From assembly GCA_024102815.1 (NCBI GenBank), contig JAGFJJ010000068.1, forward strand, positions 71,915 to 135,914: a stretch of 64,000 nt of DNA, in the 5' to 3' direction. The DNA comes from Phycisphaerae bacterium (GTDB lineage Bacteria; Planctomycetota; Phycisphaerae; UBA1845). Below the pieces are notes generated by a model, which worked only from the letters and a program-made list of their open reading frames with translations, did not search any database and was not told the origin of the DNA. Position 1 is the first letter of the stretch. Every line of letters starts with the position of its first letter. Below, piece by piece: positions 43,786 to 53,776 of the stretch. The position numbers and the translations under genes are program-made.

Positions 43786-45259
43786 GAGTTCCTTTCGTTT
43801 CCGATCCGTGTTGTTCCTCCTCTCGTCGATCGCCGCGTTGGCGATCCTTGTGCAAGGCTGTGCGATTTACCAGAGTGGGTCGCGCGAACTCTCCTCGTAC
43901 GTGAGGCAGCGAGCTGATGCTCAAGGCGATATCGCCGGGGCCTACGCGCAGTCACCGTTGGAAGCAAATGACAAATCTCTCCCCGATGGCACGTCGACGC
44001 AACCACAGGTGCAAAAGCGCCTTCGCGACTTCATCGTCCTCGCCCTGGAGCGCAATCCGGATGTCAAGGCCGGCGAGGAGACGGCGCGTTCCAAGGTAGA
44101 GCGTATCCGCCAGGTCACGGCACTACCTGACCCGTTTTTGAACATGAAGATTTTGCCCGAACCGGTTCGGACAGCCGAGGGTGACAACTTCTTCATTCTT
44201 GGCGTCTCCCAGAAGCTACCTGTTCCGGAAAAGCTCGACCGTGCCGGTCGCATGGCCGTCGAGGACACACGCATCGCACTGCAGCAATGGCAGGCCACTC
44301 GGCTCCGCGTCATCGCGGATGTCAAGCGCGCCTATTTCCAGCTTTATGTCGTCGATCGCAGCATCGACGTCACGCAAGCGAACCAGGATCTGTTGCGCGG
44401 ACTCATCGACGTGGCCCGGTCACAACTCGCCGCCGGTCGGCGCAGCCAGGACGACGTGCTGCGCGCCCAAGTGGAGCTTTCCAATCTCGAGGCCGAACTC
44501 ATCGCGTTGAGACAACGACGTGTCACGATCGTAGCCCGCCTGAATGAGGTTCTTGATCGCCAGCCGCAAACTGAGATTCAGCCTCCAGACGAATTTGGAA
44601 TCCGGCAAGTCGCCCTTGCCATTGATGATCTGATTGCGAAGGCCGTCGACGCCAACCCGGATTTGAATCGAATCAAACATCAGATCGAGCGCGATCGCGA
44701 ATCCGTGGAACTGGCCAAGCTCGCCTACTGGCCGGACTTTGCCCTCGGTTTTGAGTGGATGTCCATGGAGCCGCGCGACGCGTTCCGGCCCCCTCCTAAC
44801 CCAGTGACCGGGCAAAGGCCAACCGTGTCCAAGATGAGCGAAGACGGCACCGACAACTGGGCCATCACTTTCGGTTTCAGCCTGCCCATCTGGTACGACA
44901 AGATTCACGGGGGAATTGAAGAAGCGACACGGCGGCTCGCCGCTTCACGCGCGCAATTCAGATCCTCCCAGAATCGCGTCGAGTTTGCTATAGAGGATGC
45001 CCTCGAACGCGTTAAGGCTCAACAGGAACTCGCACGGCTGTTTCGCGACACGATCATTCCGCAGGCCGAGCAAACGTATCACGTGTCACAGGCCTCGTAC
45101 ACGGCAGGAACGAGTGACTTTCTGTACGTCATCGACAACTGGCGCAAGTGGCTCGTCTTCACGATTCAATACTACCGCTCGATGGGCGAACTTGAACGCA
45201 GTGTCGCCGATCTGGAGCAGGCCATTGGCCTGAGTTTGCCCGAAGTGGGAGAACCGTAA
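43778..45259 (+). CDS. cusC: TolC-like outer-membrane factor (CusC type)
   Basis: 493 aa. Lipoprotein signal ('LAILVQGC'), two TolC repeats ('DFIVLALERNPDVKAGEETARSK', 'LAASRAQFRSSQNRVEFAIEDALERVKAQQELARLF'). Outer-membrane channel of the Cu/Ag-type efflux complex formed with 45259-48360 and 48424-52203. The stop and the next ATG share one base (TAATG). Metal is inferred from the partners. Confidence 0.9.
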   Translation: MVESSFRFRSVLFLLSSIAALAILVQGCAIYQSGSRELSSYVRQRADAQGDIAGAYAQSPLEANDKSLPDGTSTQPQVQKRLRDFIVLALERNPDVKAGEETARSKVERIRQVTALPDPFLNMKILPEPVRTAEGDNFFILGVSQKLPVPEKLDRAGRMAVEDTRIALQQWQATRLRVIADVKRAYFQLYVVDRSIDVTQANQDLLRGLIDVARSQLAAGRRSQDDVLRAQVELSNLEAELIALRQRRVTIVARLNEVLDRQPQTEIQPPDEFGIRQVALAIDDLIAKAVDANPDLNRIKHQIERDRESVELAKLAYWPDFALGFEWMSMEPRDAFRPPPNPVTGQRPTVSKMSEDGTDNWAITFGFSLPIWYDKIHGGIEEATRRLAASRAQFRSSQNRVEFAIEDALERVKAQQELARLFRDTIIPQAEQTYHVSQASYTAGTSDFLYVIDNWRKWLVFTIQYYRSMGELERSVADLEQAIGLSLPEVGEP

Positions 45260-48200
45260 TGTCAGCACGACGTACCTTTGGCACGAGCCGACGACGAATC
45301 GAACCGCTGGATAAGCAGCTGCACGCACGATGCGGTTTCCCGCGGGTAGCCCAACAGGTGCACAGGCGATCAGCCCGCGCAACGCTCACGGTGGTTCTCG
45401 TGGTCGTGGCTCTCGCCGGTGGCGGAATAGGAGGATACGCACTGTCGCACCGTCTCGGAACCGGGCCGTCCTCGAGCGACATGGGTAGCGGCACAGATGC
45501 GACCGCGGCAGATGGCGATCAGTGGTACACGTGCGGCATGCATCCCAACGTCCTTCAGAAGGGCCCGGGCGACTGCCCGATCTGCCACATGAAGCTCACC
45601 CCCCTTAAGAAGGGCGATGACACCGGCAGTGGCGCGAAAGCATCCAAAGAGCGGAAAGTGCTCTACTGGCGCGCCCCGATGGACCCCAATTACATTTCGG
45701 AAAAGCCGGGCAAGAGCCCTATGGGGATGGATCTCGTCCCCGTGTACGCAGACGAAGAGGAATCAGGCTCTGCGCACACCATTCGCATCGATCCCGTCAC
45801 CACCCAGAACATGGGCATCCGCACGGCCACCGTGAAGCGCGGCCCGTTGATCAAGACGATTCGAACGGTGGGGCGCATCGATTACAACGAACCACTCGTC
45901 ACGTTTGTCGACACAAAGTTCAACGGCTGGATCGAAAAACTGGGCGTCGACGAAACGGGCCAGCACGTGGAACGGGGCCAACTTCTGTTCAGCGTCTATT
46001 CACCCGAGCTCTATGCCGCTCAACAGGAATACCTCTCCGCGGTGCAGACTCTACCACGTCTCGAAGCAAGCACCTTCGCTCCCGCCCGCGAGGAAGCTGT
46101 CAAGATGGTCGAGGCCGCCTTGACCAAGCTCAAGTACCTCGACGTGTCGGACGAGCAGGTCGAGACGCTTCGTGCGACGGGAAAGATCGAAAAGACCCTC
46201 GCGATCCATTCGCCAGCTTCCGGGATCGTCACGGAGAAGATGGCGCTCGAAGGCATGTACATCAAGCCGGGGATGCGCCTCTATACGATTGCCGACTTGT
46301 CCCGCGTCTGGGTTTACGTTGACGTTTACGAATACCAGCTTCCATGGATCAGCGTCGGGCAGAATGCCACGATGACTCTTCCCTATGTTCCCGGTGAGGG
46401 GTTCGTGGGGAAGGTCGTCTACATCTACCCCTACCTGGAACCGCAGACCCGCGTAATCAAGGTCCGCCTGGAGTTTGAGAACGCCGACATGCAACTCAAG
46501 CCGGGCATGTACGCAAACATCAGATTGGAGTCGGAGCTGCAGCGCGATGCGATTCTCGTGCCCCGCGAGAGCTACATCGACTCCGGGACCCGGCAGGTGG
46601 CCTTCGTGGATCTTGGCGGAGGCAAGTTCGCGCCGCGCGACGTTCAGGTCGGCGTCGAGGCGGAGGACGGCATGGTTGAGGTTCTCTACGGTCTCGACGA
46701 GGGTGAAATCGTCGTGACGAGCGGCCAGTTTATGCTTGACGCGGAGAGCAAGTTGAAGGAAGCCGTCGCCAAGATGATGGAGGCGGAGCGGGCCAAGACA
46801 ACGAAGCGTGCGCCGGAATCAGGCGGTCACGCGGGACACTCGCCCGACCAAGAGATGGCCGGCATGCATGAAGCGCCGACGATGCCTGAGGGGACGGCCT
46901 ACAGCTGCCCGATGGAAAAGCACCCCGACGAGACCGATCCGGCGAACCAGGGTCCTTACTTCTCCGACAAGCCCGGCCAATGCCCACACTGCGGGATGAA
47001 GCTCAAACCGATTGGCGAGTTTTCCTGGGCGGACAAGTACAAGGCCGGTACAGTCGCCTCGTCCGTTGCTCCCTCAATGACAGAGGGCGGCATACCTGCC
47101 GACGCACAGTACGCCTGCCCGATGGATCGGCACCCAGACGAGACCGACGCAGCCGACCAGGGTCCGTACTTTTCCGCGGAAGCCGGTAAGTGCCCGCGAT
47201 GCGGCATGAAACTCAAACCGCTTGACGACCTGGAATGGATACGGGCGCAGCGAGCCGCCGACGGCGGTGAAGTCGCCTACACCTGCCCGGATCACCAGCA
47301 TGTTTTCTCCGACACCGGCGGTGAGTGTCCGCGCTGTGGGAGGGCGTTGGCGCCGTTTAAGGTGATGTACACGTGCCCGGATCCGGAGCACGCCTCCGCC
47401 GTCAGCGCTACTCCGGGCAACTGTCCGCATTGCGGGCGGGGCATGGCCGCGTACCGCGGTGTGTGGCTGGACGAGAAGATGGCAAGCGAAAATGTGCCGG
47501 CCTCACCGGGTCTTGCGGATGTTGCACCCTATCGGTGCCCGATCCACCCGCTCGTGCACAGCGACAAGGTGGGACGTTGCACGATCTGCGGCAGCGAACT
47601 CGCATCCACCTCGTCGGCGGCGTCTGGCGAAGCCCTTCGGACCGCCATCCCGCTCGGCGCCAAGTACACCTGTTCGATGAAGATCTGTTGGCACTTCGCC
47701 GCCGAACCCGGAGAGTGTCCGAAGTGTGGCATGCGCCTTAAACCGATCGAGGAAGTTGCGTGGGCCAAAGATCTTCTCGATGAGCGATCCGTGCAGGCGG
47801 GAGTCGCCTACGCCTGCCCGATGCACCCGCAGGAGATACGGTCGGCTGCACCGGGCACGTGTTCGATCTGCGGCATGCAACTCGTCCCAGAATCGGCGCT
47901 CAAGAGACCCGTGGCCGCTCCGGAGCACGTCGCGGCGCAAGTGGATTACATTATGGAGCACTACCTCGAGCTGCAACGTCTGCTGGCTTCGGATCGCACG
48001 AAGGATTTGACATTGCATGCGCTAGGCTTGGTTTCGGCTTCGGAGACGCTGTCCAAACACATCTCCGAGCCCGGCGTAAACCTGCCGCCGGAGGCGGCAC
48101 AGGCCGCGAAGCGCCTGCACGCCGCGGCGCTGAAGATCACAGGTAAGCTAGAGACCGATCGCGTGACGTTCGTCGAACTGAGCGCGGCGGTGAGCGTCCT

Positions 48201-48360
48201 TGTCGAGTACGCACGTCCGGACAAAACGCGCTGGCCGAAGCTGTATCTTTATCATTGCCCAATGAGCAAGGGTGACTGGCTTCAGCCCGCCGAGGAGAAG
48301 GCCAACCCCTATTACGGATTCAAAATGCTCAACTGTGGCGAACTGAGAGGAATCAAGTAG
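45259..48360 (+). CDS. cusB: CusB-like adaptor with nine heavy-metal-binding motifs and DUF3347
   Basis: 1033 aa, roughly twice the normal adaptor. After the anchor helix (about 44-62) there are two HMBD-like units (about 89 YTCGMHPN...CPICHMKL; about 134 YWRAPMDPN...PMGMDLVP, the usual CusB-type start). The adaptor core occupies about 175-510. Seven further C/H motifs follow at about 547, 617, 673, 703, 757, 803 and 850, each of pattern Y-x-C-(P/S)-x...C-x2-C-G, most with 'GMKLKP'. A DUF3347 module closes the protein (about 895-1033; 'YHCPMSKGDW', 'NPYYGFKMLNCGEL'). In CusB the N-terminal domain delivers Cu(I)/Ag(I) to CusA; the extra motifs suggest high capacity. It is encoded between CusC and CusA genes. 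Confidence 0.92.
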   Translation: MSARRTFGTSRRRIEPLDKQLHARCGFPRVAQQVHRRSARATLTVVLVVVALAGGGIGGYALSHRLGTGPSSSDMGSGTDATAADGDQWYTCGMHPNVLQKGPGDCPICHMKLTPLKKGDDTGSGAKASKERKVLYWRAPMDPNYISEKPGKSPMGMDLVPVYADEEESGSAHTIRIDPVTTQNMGIRTATVKRGPLIKTIRTVGRIDYNEPLVTFVDTKFNGWIEKLGVDETGQHVERGQLLFSVYSPELYAAQQEYLSAVQTLPRLEASTFAPAREEAVKMVEAALTKLKYLDVSDEQVETLRATGKIEKTLAIHSPASGIVTEKMALEGMYIKPGMRLYTIADLSRVWVYVDVYEYQLPWISVGQNATMTLPYVPGEGFVGKVVYIYPYLEPQTRVIKVRLEFENADMQLKPGMYANIRLESELQRDAILVPRESYIDSGTRQVAFVDLGGGKFAPRDVQVGVEAEDGMVEVLYGLDEGEIVVTSGQFMLDAESKLKEAVAKMMEAERAKTTKRAPESGGHAGHSPDQEMAGMHEAPTMPEGTAYSCPMEKHPDETDPANQGPYFSDKPGQCPHCGMKLKPIGEFSWADKYKAGTVASSVAPSMTEGGIPADAQYACPMDRHPDETDAADQGPYFSAEAGKCPRCGMKLKPLDDLEWIRAQRAADGGEVAYTCPDHQHVFSDTGGECPRCGRALAPFKVMYTCPDPEHASAVSATPGNCPHCGRGMAAYRGVWLDEKMASENVPASPGLADVAPYRCPIHPLVHSDKVGRCTICGSELASTSSAASGEALRTAIPLGAKYTCSMKICWHFAAEPGECPKCGMRLKPIEEVAWAKDLLDERSVQAGVAYACPMHPQEIRSAAPGTCSICGMQLVPESALKRPVAAPEHVAAQVDYIMEHYLELQRLLASDRTKDLTLHALGLVSASETLSKHISEPGVNLPPEAAQAAKRLHAAALKITGKLETDRVTFVELSAAVSVLVEYARPDKTRWPKLYLYHCPMSKGDWLQPAEEKANPYYGFKMLNCGELRGIK

Positions 48361-48423
48361 AGCAACCGAGCCGCCGCAGCCACTGGTGCAGCCGTCAATC
48401 GCGCGCCGGACAAGGAAAGCGAA

Positions 48424-51400
48424 ATGATTGCCAAGATCATCGAATACTGTTGTCGGAACCGTCTGCTGGTTCTTATTCTCACGTCGTTTATCATTCTCGG
48501 CGGCATCTGGACCATCTACAACATCCGCCTCGATGCCATCCCCGATCTTTCCGACGTGCAGGTCATCATCTTCACGGAATATCCCGGGCAAGCGCCACAG
48601 GTCGTCGAGGACCAGGTCACCTATCCGCTCACGACTTCGATGCTCGCTGTCCCCTACGCCAAGGTCGTCCGCGGCTATTCCATGTTCGGTTACTCCTTTG
48701 TGTACATCATCTTTGAAGACGGCACAGACATATATTGGGCGCGGTCCCGCGTCTTGGAGTATCTCAACTACGTATCCAGCCGACTGCCCAGAGGAATAAC
48801 ACCGCAGATCGGGCCCGACGCAACAGGCGTCGGCTGGGTTTACGAATACTCGCTACGCAACGGCTACTACTGCCCCGATCACGTCGACGGCATGTACCGC
48901 CATCCGGATGAACCGGGTACATGGTATGCCACAGCGGAAGACGCGCCGGACCAGGTCCGCGAGAAGCTCGAACGGGTGCGCATGTTCGAGCACGGAGGCA
49001 AGTGTCCGTGGGACGGGAGGACGGATCTCGTACTGGCTGAGTACGACCTGTCCGAGCTTCGCAGTTTCCAGGATTGGTATCTACGCTACGAGTTGACCGC
49101 CATGGAGGGTGTATCCGAGGTGGCCGCCGTGGGCGGTTACGTGCGGCAGTATCAGGTCGTCGTCGATCCGGATCGACTTCTCGCCTACAACATCCCGCTC
49201 AGCCACGTCAAAATGGCTATCCGCGGTTCCAACAACGACGTGGGCGGTCGCGTGCTGGAGATGTCCGAAACCGAATACATGGTGCGTGGGCGCGGTTATC
49301 TGGCTACGCTCACGCCGAAACAGGTTACCGATGCTCAGCAGGCGGGCACACCCATTTGGCGCGTGCGATCGAAGCAAGGGCTTGAAGACCTGCGCAAGAT
49401 CGTGATCCGCGCGACGTCTACCGGCACACCGGTTTACCTGCGGGACATCGCCGACGTTCAACTCGGCCCGGAGCTGCGCCGTGGTTTGGCCGAGGCCGAC
49501 GGCGAGGGGGAGGTCGTTGGCGGCATCGTCGTGATGCGATTCGGTGAGAACGCCCTGCAAATCATTCGCAATGTCAAGCACAAACTCGATCAGCTCAAAC
49601 AGGGGCTTCCGCCCGGTGTGGACATTGTCACCGAATACGACCGGTCCGGCCTCATCGAGCGCGCGGTCGAAACGCTCACCCACACACTCATTAAGGAGAT
49701 GATCGTCGTCGGCCTGGTGTGCATCCTGTTTCTATTGCACGCCCGCAGCGAACTCGTCGCCATTTTCGTCTTACCGACCGGCGTCCTATGCGCCCTGATC
49801 GTGATGCATTATTTGGGATTCAATGCCAACATCATGAGCCTCGGCGGCATCGCAATTTCAATCGGCGTGATGGTCGATTCGTCCATTGTCATGGTCGAGA
49901 ACTCGCACAAGCATCTGGATCGCGAGGAGGACCGCATCCATGAAGAACTCGCGGCAGGCAACACGCCCGTTCATCGGCCACGCGTCGACTTGATCATCGA
50001 CGCCGCCAGGGAAGTGGGCCCGACCCTGTTTTTCTCCTTGCTCATCATCACCGTGAGCTTCATGCCGGTCTTTGCGCTCGGGGACGAGAGCGGTCGACTC
50101 TTCAAACCTCTAGCATACACGAAAACCTTCTCGATGGCGGCGGCATCGATCCTGGCGATTACGATTATCCCTGTCCTGATGTTGTCGCTTATCACCTCCC
50201 GCGTCTTACCGAAGGCGTGGGGATGGAAGCGAAACCTGCTCATCACCTTGGGTGCGATGTTGCTGCCGGCCGGTTTGCTGCTGGTGATGCCCTTGGGGCA
50301 GTTCGAGACCTACCGCCGTGGGATCGCGTTCGCATGGGTGATTCTGATCGGAATGTTGCTGGTGCCACAGAAGATTTTCCACGAGCGCGTCAATCCCATC
50401 AGCAAGGTACTGCAGTGGATCTACAATCCTTTCTTCTCGATCGCCATGCGATTTCGCAAGACGACGCTCGTGCTTGCAGTGGTTCTCGTCTTGAGCAGTC
50501 TCGTGCCCTTCCTCGGAATCCGCGGCGTTCCTGTCATCGGTCCGCCGGTGAGCGATGCGTTTCCACAACTGGCGCGTTGGTTTCCAGGGCTGGGGCAAGA
50601 GTTCATGCCGCCGCTGGACGAGGGCGATCTCCTTTATATGCCCACCACCGATCCGGGAATCAGTATTACCAAAGCGCGCGAACTTCTCCAGCAGACCGAT
50701 GCACTCATTGCGAGCTTCCCAGAAGTGCATCACGTCTTTGGAAAGATCGGCCGCGCGGAAACCGCCACAGATCCCGCCCCGCTGTCCATGGTCGAAACAA
50801 CCATCATGTTGGAGCCAGATCGCGAGAAGTGGCGCACGCGCCATGTCGATCGGTTCTACGATTCGTGGCCTGAGTGGATGAAGGAGTGGACCGGTGCCCG
50901 CTGGTTGTGGCCAAAGGAGCGCGCGATCACAATCGATGAGCTGACGTACGGTTACGAGGACCGCGGAGAGCACATTTCAGGACTGAATGAAGTCGTTAGT
51001 TTCCCGGGCCTCACGAACGCCTGGACTATGCCGATTAAGACTCGCATCGACATGTTGTCGACCGGCATTAAGACGCCGGTCGGCATCAAGATTATGGGTG
51101 ACAGCCTCAGCGTACTTGGCGGTCTCGCCGAGCGCATCGCCGCAGAAGTGCGCGTCCTTCCCGGTACGCTCAGTGCTTACCCGGAAAAGACAGTTGGCGG
51201 CAACTACGTCGACTTCGATATCAACCGCGACGAAGTCGCGCGATACGGACTTCGGATCGAAGATGTCGAGGACGTGATCTTGTCGGCGCTAGGCGGCATG
51301 AACGTGACCTGGACCGTCGAGGGATTGGAGCGGTATCCCGTTAATCTCAGGTATAAGCGTGAGCTGCGTGACAATCTACCGGCACTGAAGAGAACGCTCG

Positions 51401-52203
51401 TCGCTACGCCGGGCGGCGCGCAGGTGCCCCTGGCCCAACTCGCCGATGTGCGCGTCCTCAAGGGTCCGCCACAAATCAAGAGCGAGAACGCTCGTAAGAC
51501 CGCCTGGATCTATGTGGACTTGACGACGACGGACGTCGTCGGCTGGATCAACCAGGCCAAAGCCCGCGTCGCCGAGGCGATCGACCTACCGGCAGGGTAC
51601 AACATCGTTTGGTCCGGGCAGTACGAATACATTCAGGAAACGAACCGGCGACTGGCAGTCGTCGTTCCGTTCACTGCCGTGCTCATCATTCTCTTACTCT
51701 ACTTCCACTCGCGATCTTGGTTCCGCACGGGCGTTGTGCTGTTGGCCGTCCCGTTCAGTCTTGTCGGCGCGATCTGGATACTTTATGCCCTCGACTATAA
51801 CGTGTCCCTTGCAGTCTACATTGGCATGATCGCTCTGGCCGGCCTCGACGCTGAGACCGGGATGGTAATGCTCCTGTACCTGGAAAACAGCCACGACCGG
51901 TTCAAGTCCGAAGGCCGCATGAACAACCTCGATGACCTTTGGCATGCGATCCACGACGGAGCCGTCATGCGCATTCGACCCAAGACCATGACCGTCGCGA
52001 CGACCTTCATCGGCCTCGTGCCCCTGCTTTGGGCCACGGGCACCGGCGCCGATACCATGCGGCGGCTGGCAGCACCGATGATAGGAGGCCTGGCGACCAG
52101 CTTTATCATGGAACTGGTGATTTATCCGGTGATATTTTTCTTCGCCAAACAGTATGAAATGTGGCGAGACGATCGACGTGCACGGGTAAACGTATCTGCC
52201 TGA
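48424..52203 (+). CDS. cusA: CusA-like Cu(I)/Ag(I) RND efflux permease with insertions
   Basis: 1259 aa against about 1040 for typical CusA. Family marks: 'RLDAIPDLSDVQVIIFTEYPGQAPQ', and the relay helix 'GGIAISIGVMVDSSIVMVEN' (about 474-493), which matches the Cu/Ag group. Two additions: about 55 residues after 'GVGWVYEYSL' (about 145-200) with YYCPDH...KCPWDG, where CusA normally runs straight into 'LRSFQDWYLRYEL', and about 70 residues with extra hydrophobic stretches before 'NPFFSIAMRFR' (about 600-665). AAGGAAA precedes ATG 48424. The cysteine insert faces the periplasm, near where the adaptor docks. Confidence 0.9.
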   Translation: MIAKIIEYCCRNRLLVLILTSFIILGGIWTIYNIRLDAIPDLSDVQVIIFTEYPGQAPQVVEDQVTYPLTTSMLAVPYAKVVRGYSMFGYSFVYIIFEDGTDIYWARSRVLEYLNYVSSRLPRGITPQIGPDATGVGWVYEYSLRNGYYCPDHVDGMYRHPDEPGTWYATAEDAPDQVREKLERVRMFEHGGKCPWDGRTDLVLAEYDLSELRSFQDWYLRYELTAMEGVSEVAAVGGYVRQYQVVVDPDRLLAYNIPLSHVKMAIRGSNNDVGGRVLEMSETEYMVRGRGYLATLTPKQVTDAQQAGTPIWRVRSKQGLEDLRKIVIRATSTGTPVYLRDIADVQLGPELRRGLAEADGEGEVVGGIVVMRFGENALQIIRNVKHKLDQLKQGLPPGVDIVTEYDRSGLIERAVETLTHTLIKEMIVVGLVCILFLLHARSELVAIFVLPTGVLCALIVMHYLGFNANIMSLGGIAISIGVMVDSSIVMVENSHKHLDREEDRIHEELAAGNTPVHRPRVDLIIDAAREVGPTLFFSLLIITVSFMPVFALGDESGRLFKPLAYTKTFSMAAASILAITIIPVLMLSLITSRVLPKAWGWKRNLLITLGAMLLPAGLLLVMPLGQFETYRRGIAFAWVILIGMLLVPQKIFHERVNPISKVLQWIYNPFFSIAMRFRKTTLVLAVVLVLSSLVPFLGIRGVPVIGPPVSDAFPQLARWFPGLGQEFMPPLDEGDLLYMPTTDPGISITKARELLQQTDALIASFPEVHHVFGKIGRAETATDPAPLSMVETTIMLEPDREKWRTRHVDRFYDSWPEWMKEWTGARWLWPKERAITIDELTYGYEDRGEHISGLNEVVSFPGLTNAWTMPIKTRIDMLSTGIKTPVGIKIMGDSLSVLGGLAERIAAEVRVLPGTLSAYPEKTVGGNYVDFDINRDEVARYGLRIEDVEDVILSALGGMNVTWTVEGLERYPVNLRYKRELRDNLPALKRTLVATPGGAQVPLAQLADVRVLKGPPQIKSENARKTAWIYVDLTTTDVVGWINQAKARVAEAIDLPAGYNIVWSGQYEYIQETNRRLAVVVPFTAVLIILLLYFHSRSWFRTGVVLLAVPFSLVGAIWILYALDYNVSLAVYIGMIALAGLDAETGMVMLLYLENSHDRFKSEGRMNNLDDLWHAIHDGAVMRIRPKTMTVATTFIGLVPLLWATGTGADTMRRLAAPMIGGLATSFIMELVIYPVIFFFAKQYEMWRDDRRARVNVSA

Positions 52204-52374
52204 CCCGGTAGTCGGAACGCTGGATATGCTGGGAGCCATAGAGTTACATCGCCCTCGCCAGCTTCTGCCAGGCTGCGTGCGCAGAACCTGCCCCCAACAG
52301 GTTTCTGGGATCCCGGATGAAAATGACCGAGCGACGTTTCAAGTTCACGGCTAATGATTCAATATGGTGATTAT

Positions 52375-52554
52375 ATGAAGTCCACAAACCGAGCACTGAT
52401 GTTCATTGTCTCGAGCGTTATGCTCGTCTTTCAGGCTGGATGTTTGACGCCGTCCGACGTTCAGAGCGTTGCACAGGGCCAGTTGATCTCGTTCATCAAC
52501 GCCCTGATCAACACCGTCACCAGCGACGCCATCCGCGGCGCACTCGGCGGCTGA
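52375..52554 (+). CDS. 59-aa lipoprotein after CusA
   Basis: ATG 52375 with GGTGA upstream. Signal 'LMFIVSSVMLVFQAGC' (Cys near 23), then 'LTPSDVQSVAQGQLISFINALINTVTSDAIRG', one amphipathic helix. It has the same plan as the 52-aa lipoprotein of the other efflux operon (19601-19759). About 170 nt separate it from CusA, without a promoter copy. Function unknown. Confidence 0.62.
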   Translation: MKSTNRALMFIVSSVMLVFQAGCLTPSDVQSVAQGQLISFINALINTVTSDAIRGALGG

Positions 52555-52595
52555 TCCTGGCGTGGCCCGCGTTTGCCCTGCGAGCGAGGCCTTGT

Positions 52596-53585
52596 ATGAA
52601 CGATCTGGTTTCAACTGGCGCCACAAGCGCTGTCGACTCAAGGCTGCGTGTATCCGTCATTGCGCTGCTTGTCATCGCCGTGACGGGCGCGCACTGGTGG
52701 ACACCTCAAGGGCAGGACTGGTTTCACGCGGTTCATATCTTCCTTCGCAAACTCTATCTACTGCCCGTTATTCTGGCGGCGATCTGGTTCGACCTTCGTG
52801 CCGCACTTCTCACGGCCGGGCTGATCACGCTGGTTTATGTGCCCCATGTGGTCTGGCAATGGGGCGGTCAGCGTGCCGAAAATCTCAATCAGGCCGGCGA
52901 GATCGTCACAATCTGGCTGGGCGCCATGATCGCTGGCTTCTTCGCCGATGCCGAGAAGGGCGCGCTGCGGAAACTCGCCGGCGCGTACGAGGGTGTTGTC
53001 AATGCGCTGGTTGCCGCCTTGGACATGCGCGAGCACGATACGGAACTCCACTCGTTGCGCGTCCGTGCCTACACGCTGAGGCTTGCAGAGGAACTCGGAG
53101 TTGCCCCCAACCGGAAGCGGGTCTTTGCCCTTGCCGCCTTGTTACATGACATCGGGAAGATCGGCGTCCCCGACGCGGTCCTTCTCAAACGTGGGAGGCT
53201 CTCTGAAGAAGAATGGAAGTGCATCCGACAGCACCCGGGACTCGGACGGAGAATCCTGGAGCCCGTTCCTTTTCTGCGCGAGGCTCAGGAAATTGTATAT
53301 GCCCATCACGAAAAGTACGACGGCACTGGATACCCGCGCGGTCTGGCCGGGACGAACATCCCACACGGCGCGCGAATCTTCGCGGTGGTCGATGTCTTCG
53401 ACGCGTTGACCTCCGCGCGTCCATACAAGGATGCTATGCCTTACGCCGCCGCGCGGCGGGAAATCGAAACAGGCAAGGCCTCGCACTTCGACCCGGAGGT
53501 CGTCGATGCCTTTCTGCGAGTGCCCGAGGCTGAATGGACAACGATTCGAAATCTGATGGCGCGGACGATTACGGCTGCGAAGTGA
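52596..53585 (+). CDS. HD-GYP domain protein with membrane sensor
   Basis: 329 aa. Three or four membrane helices in the first 120 residues (including 'LLVIAVTGAHWWTP', 'LYLLPVILAAIWFDLRAALLTAGLI'), then an HD-GYP domain: HDIGK near 183 and HHEKYDGTGYPRG near 236, 'GARIFAVVDVFDALTS'. HD-GYP proteins usually hydrolyse cyclic di-GMP. Its stop overlaps the next start by 4 nt. It lies downstream of the cus block; shared control is uncertain. Confidence 0.88.
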   Translation: MNDLVSTGATSAVDSRLRVSVIALLVIAVTGAHWWTPQGQDWFHAVHIFLRKLYLLPVILAAIWFDLRAALLTAGLITLVYVPHVVWQWGGQRAENLNQAGEIVTIWLGAMIAGFFADAEKGALRKLAGAYEGVVNALVAALDMREHDTELHSLRVRAYTLRLAEELGVAPNRKRVFALAALLHDIGKIGVPDAVLLKRGRLSEEEWKCIRQHPGLGRRILEPVPFLREAQEIVYAHHEKYDGTGYPRGLAGTNIPHGARIFAVVDVFDALTSARPYKDAMPYAAARREIETGKASHFDPEVVDAFLRVPEAEWTTIRNLMARTITAAK

Positions 53586-53776
53586 GCAATGCGTCGCCAC
53601 CATACGCGGCCGTGCGGCGGTTCCCGGGCGGTTCAGACGGGATGATTGCTACCGGCGGGTCGCTCATCGCCGCGACGCCGCCAAGGGCCTACTGTTGCAC
53701 GGCGGTGCCGTTGCTCGCCTTCACCGCTGTGACGGCTTATGTGGTAGTGCAAACCGGGAATGCGGGTACGCGATGA
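53582..53776 (+). CDS. Small membrane protein coupled to both neighbours
   Basis: 64 codons from GTG 53582, which overlaps the HD-GYP stop (GTGA); its stop overlaps the next ATG (ATGA). One hydrophobic segment ('AVPLLAFTAVTAYVVVQ') preceded by 'AYCC'. The double 4-nt overlap is the main support. A shorter start at ATG 53642 is possible. Unknown function. Confidence 0.5.
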   Translation: MSNASPPYAAVRRFPGGSDGMIATGGSLIAATPPRAYCCTAVPLLAFTAVTAYVVVQTGNAGTR

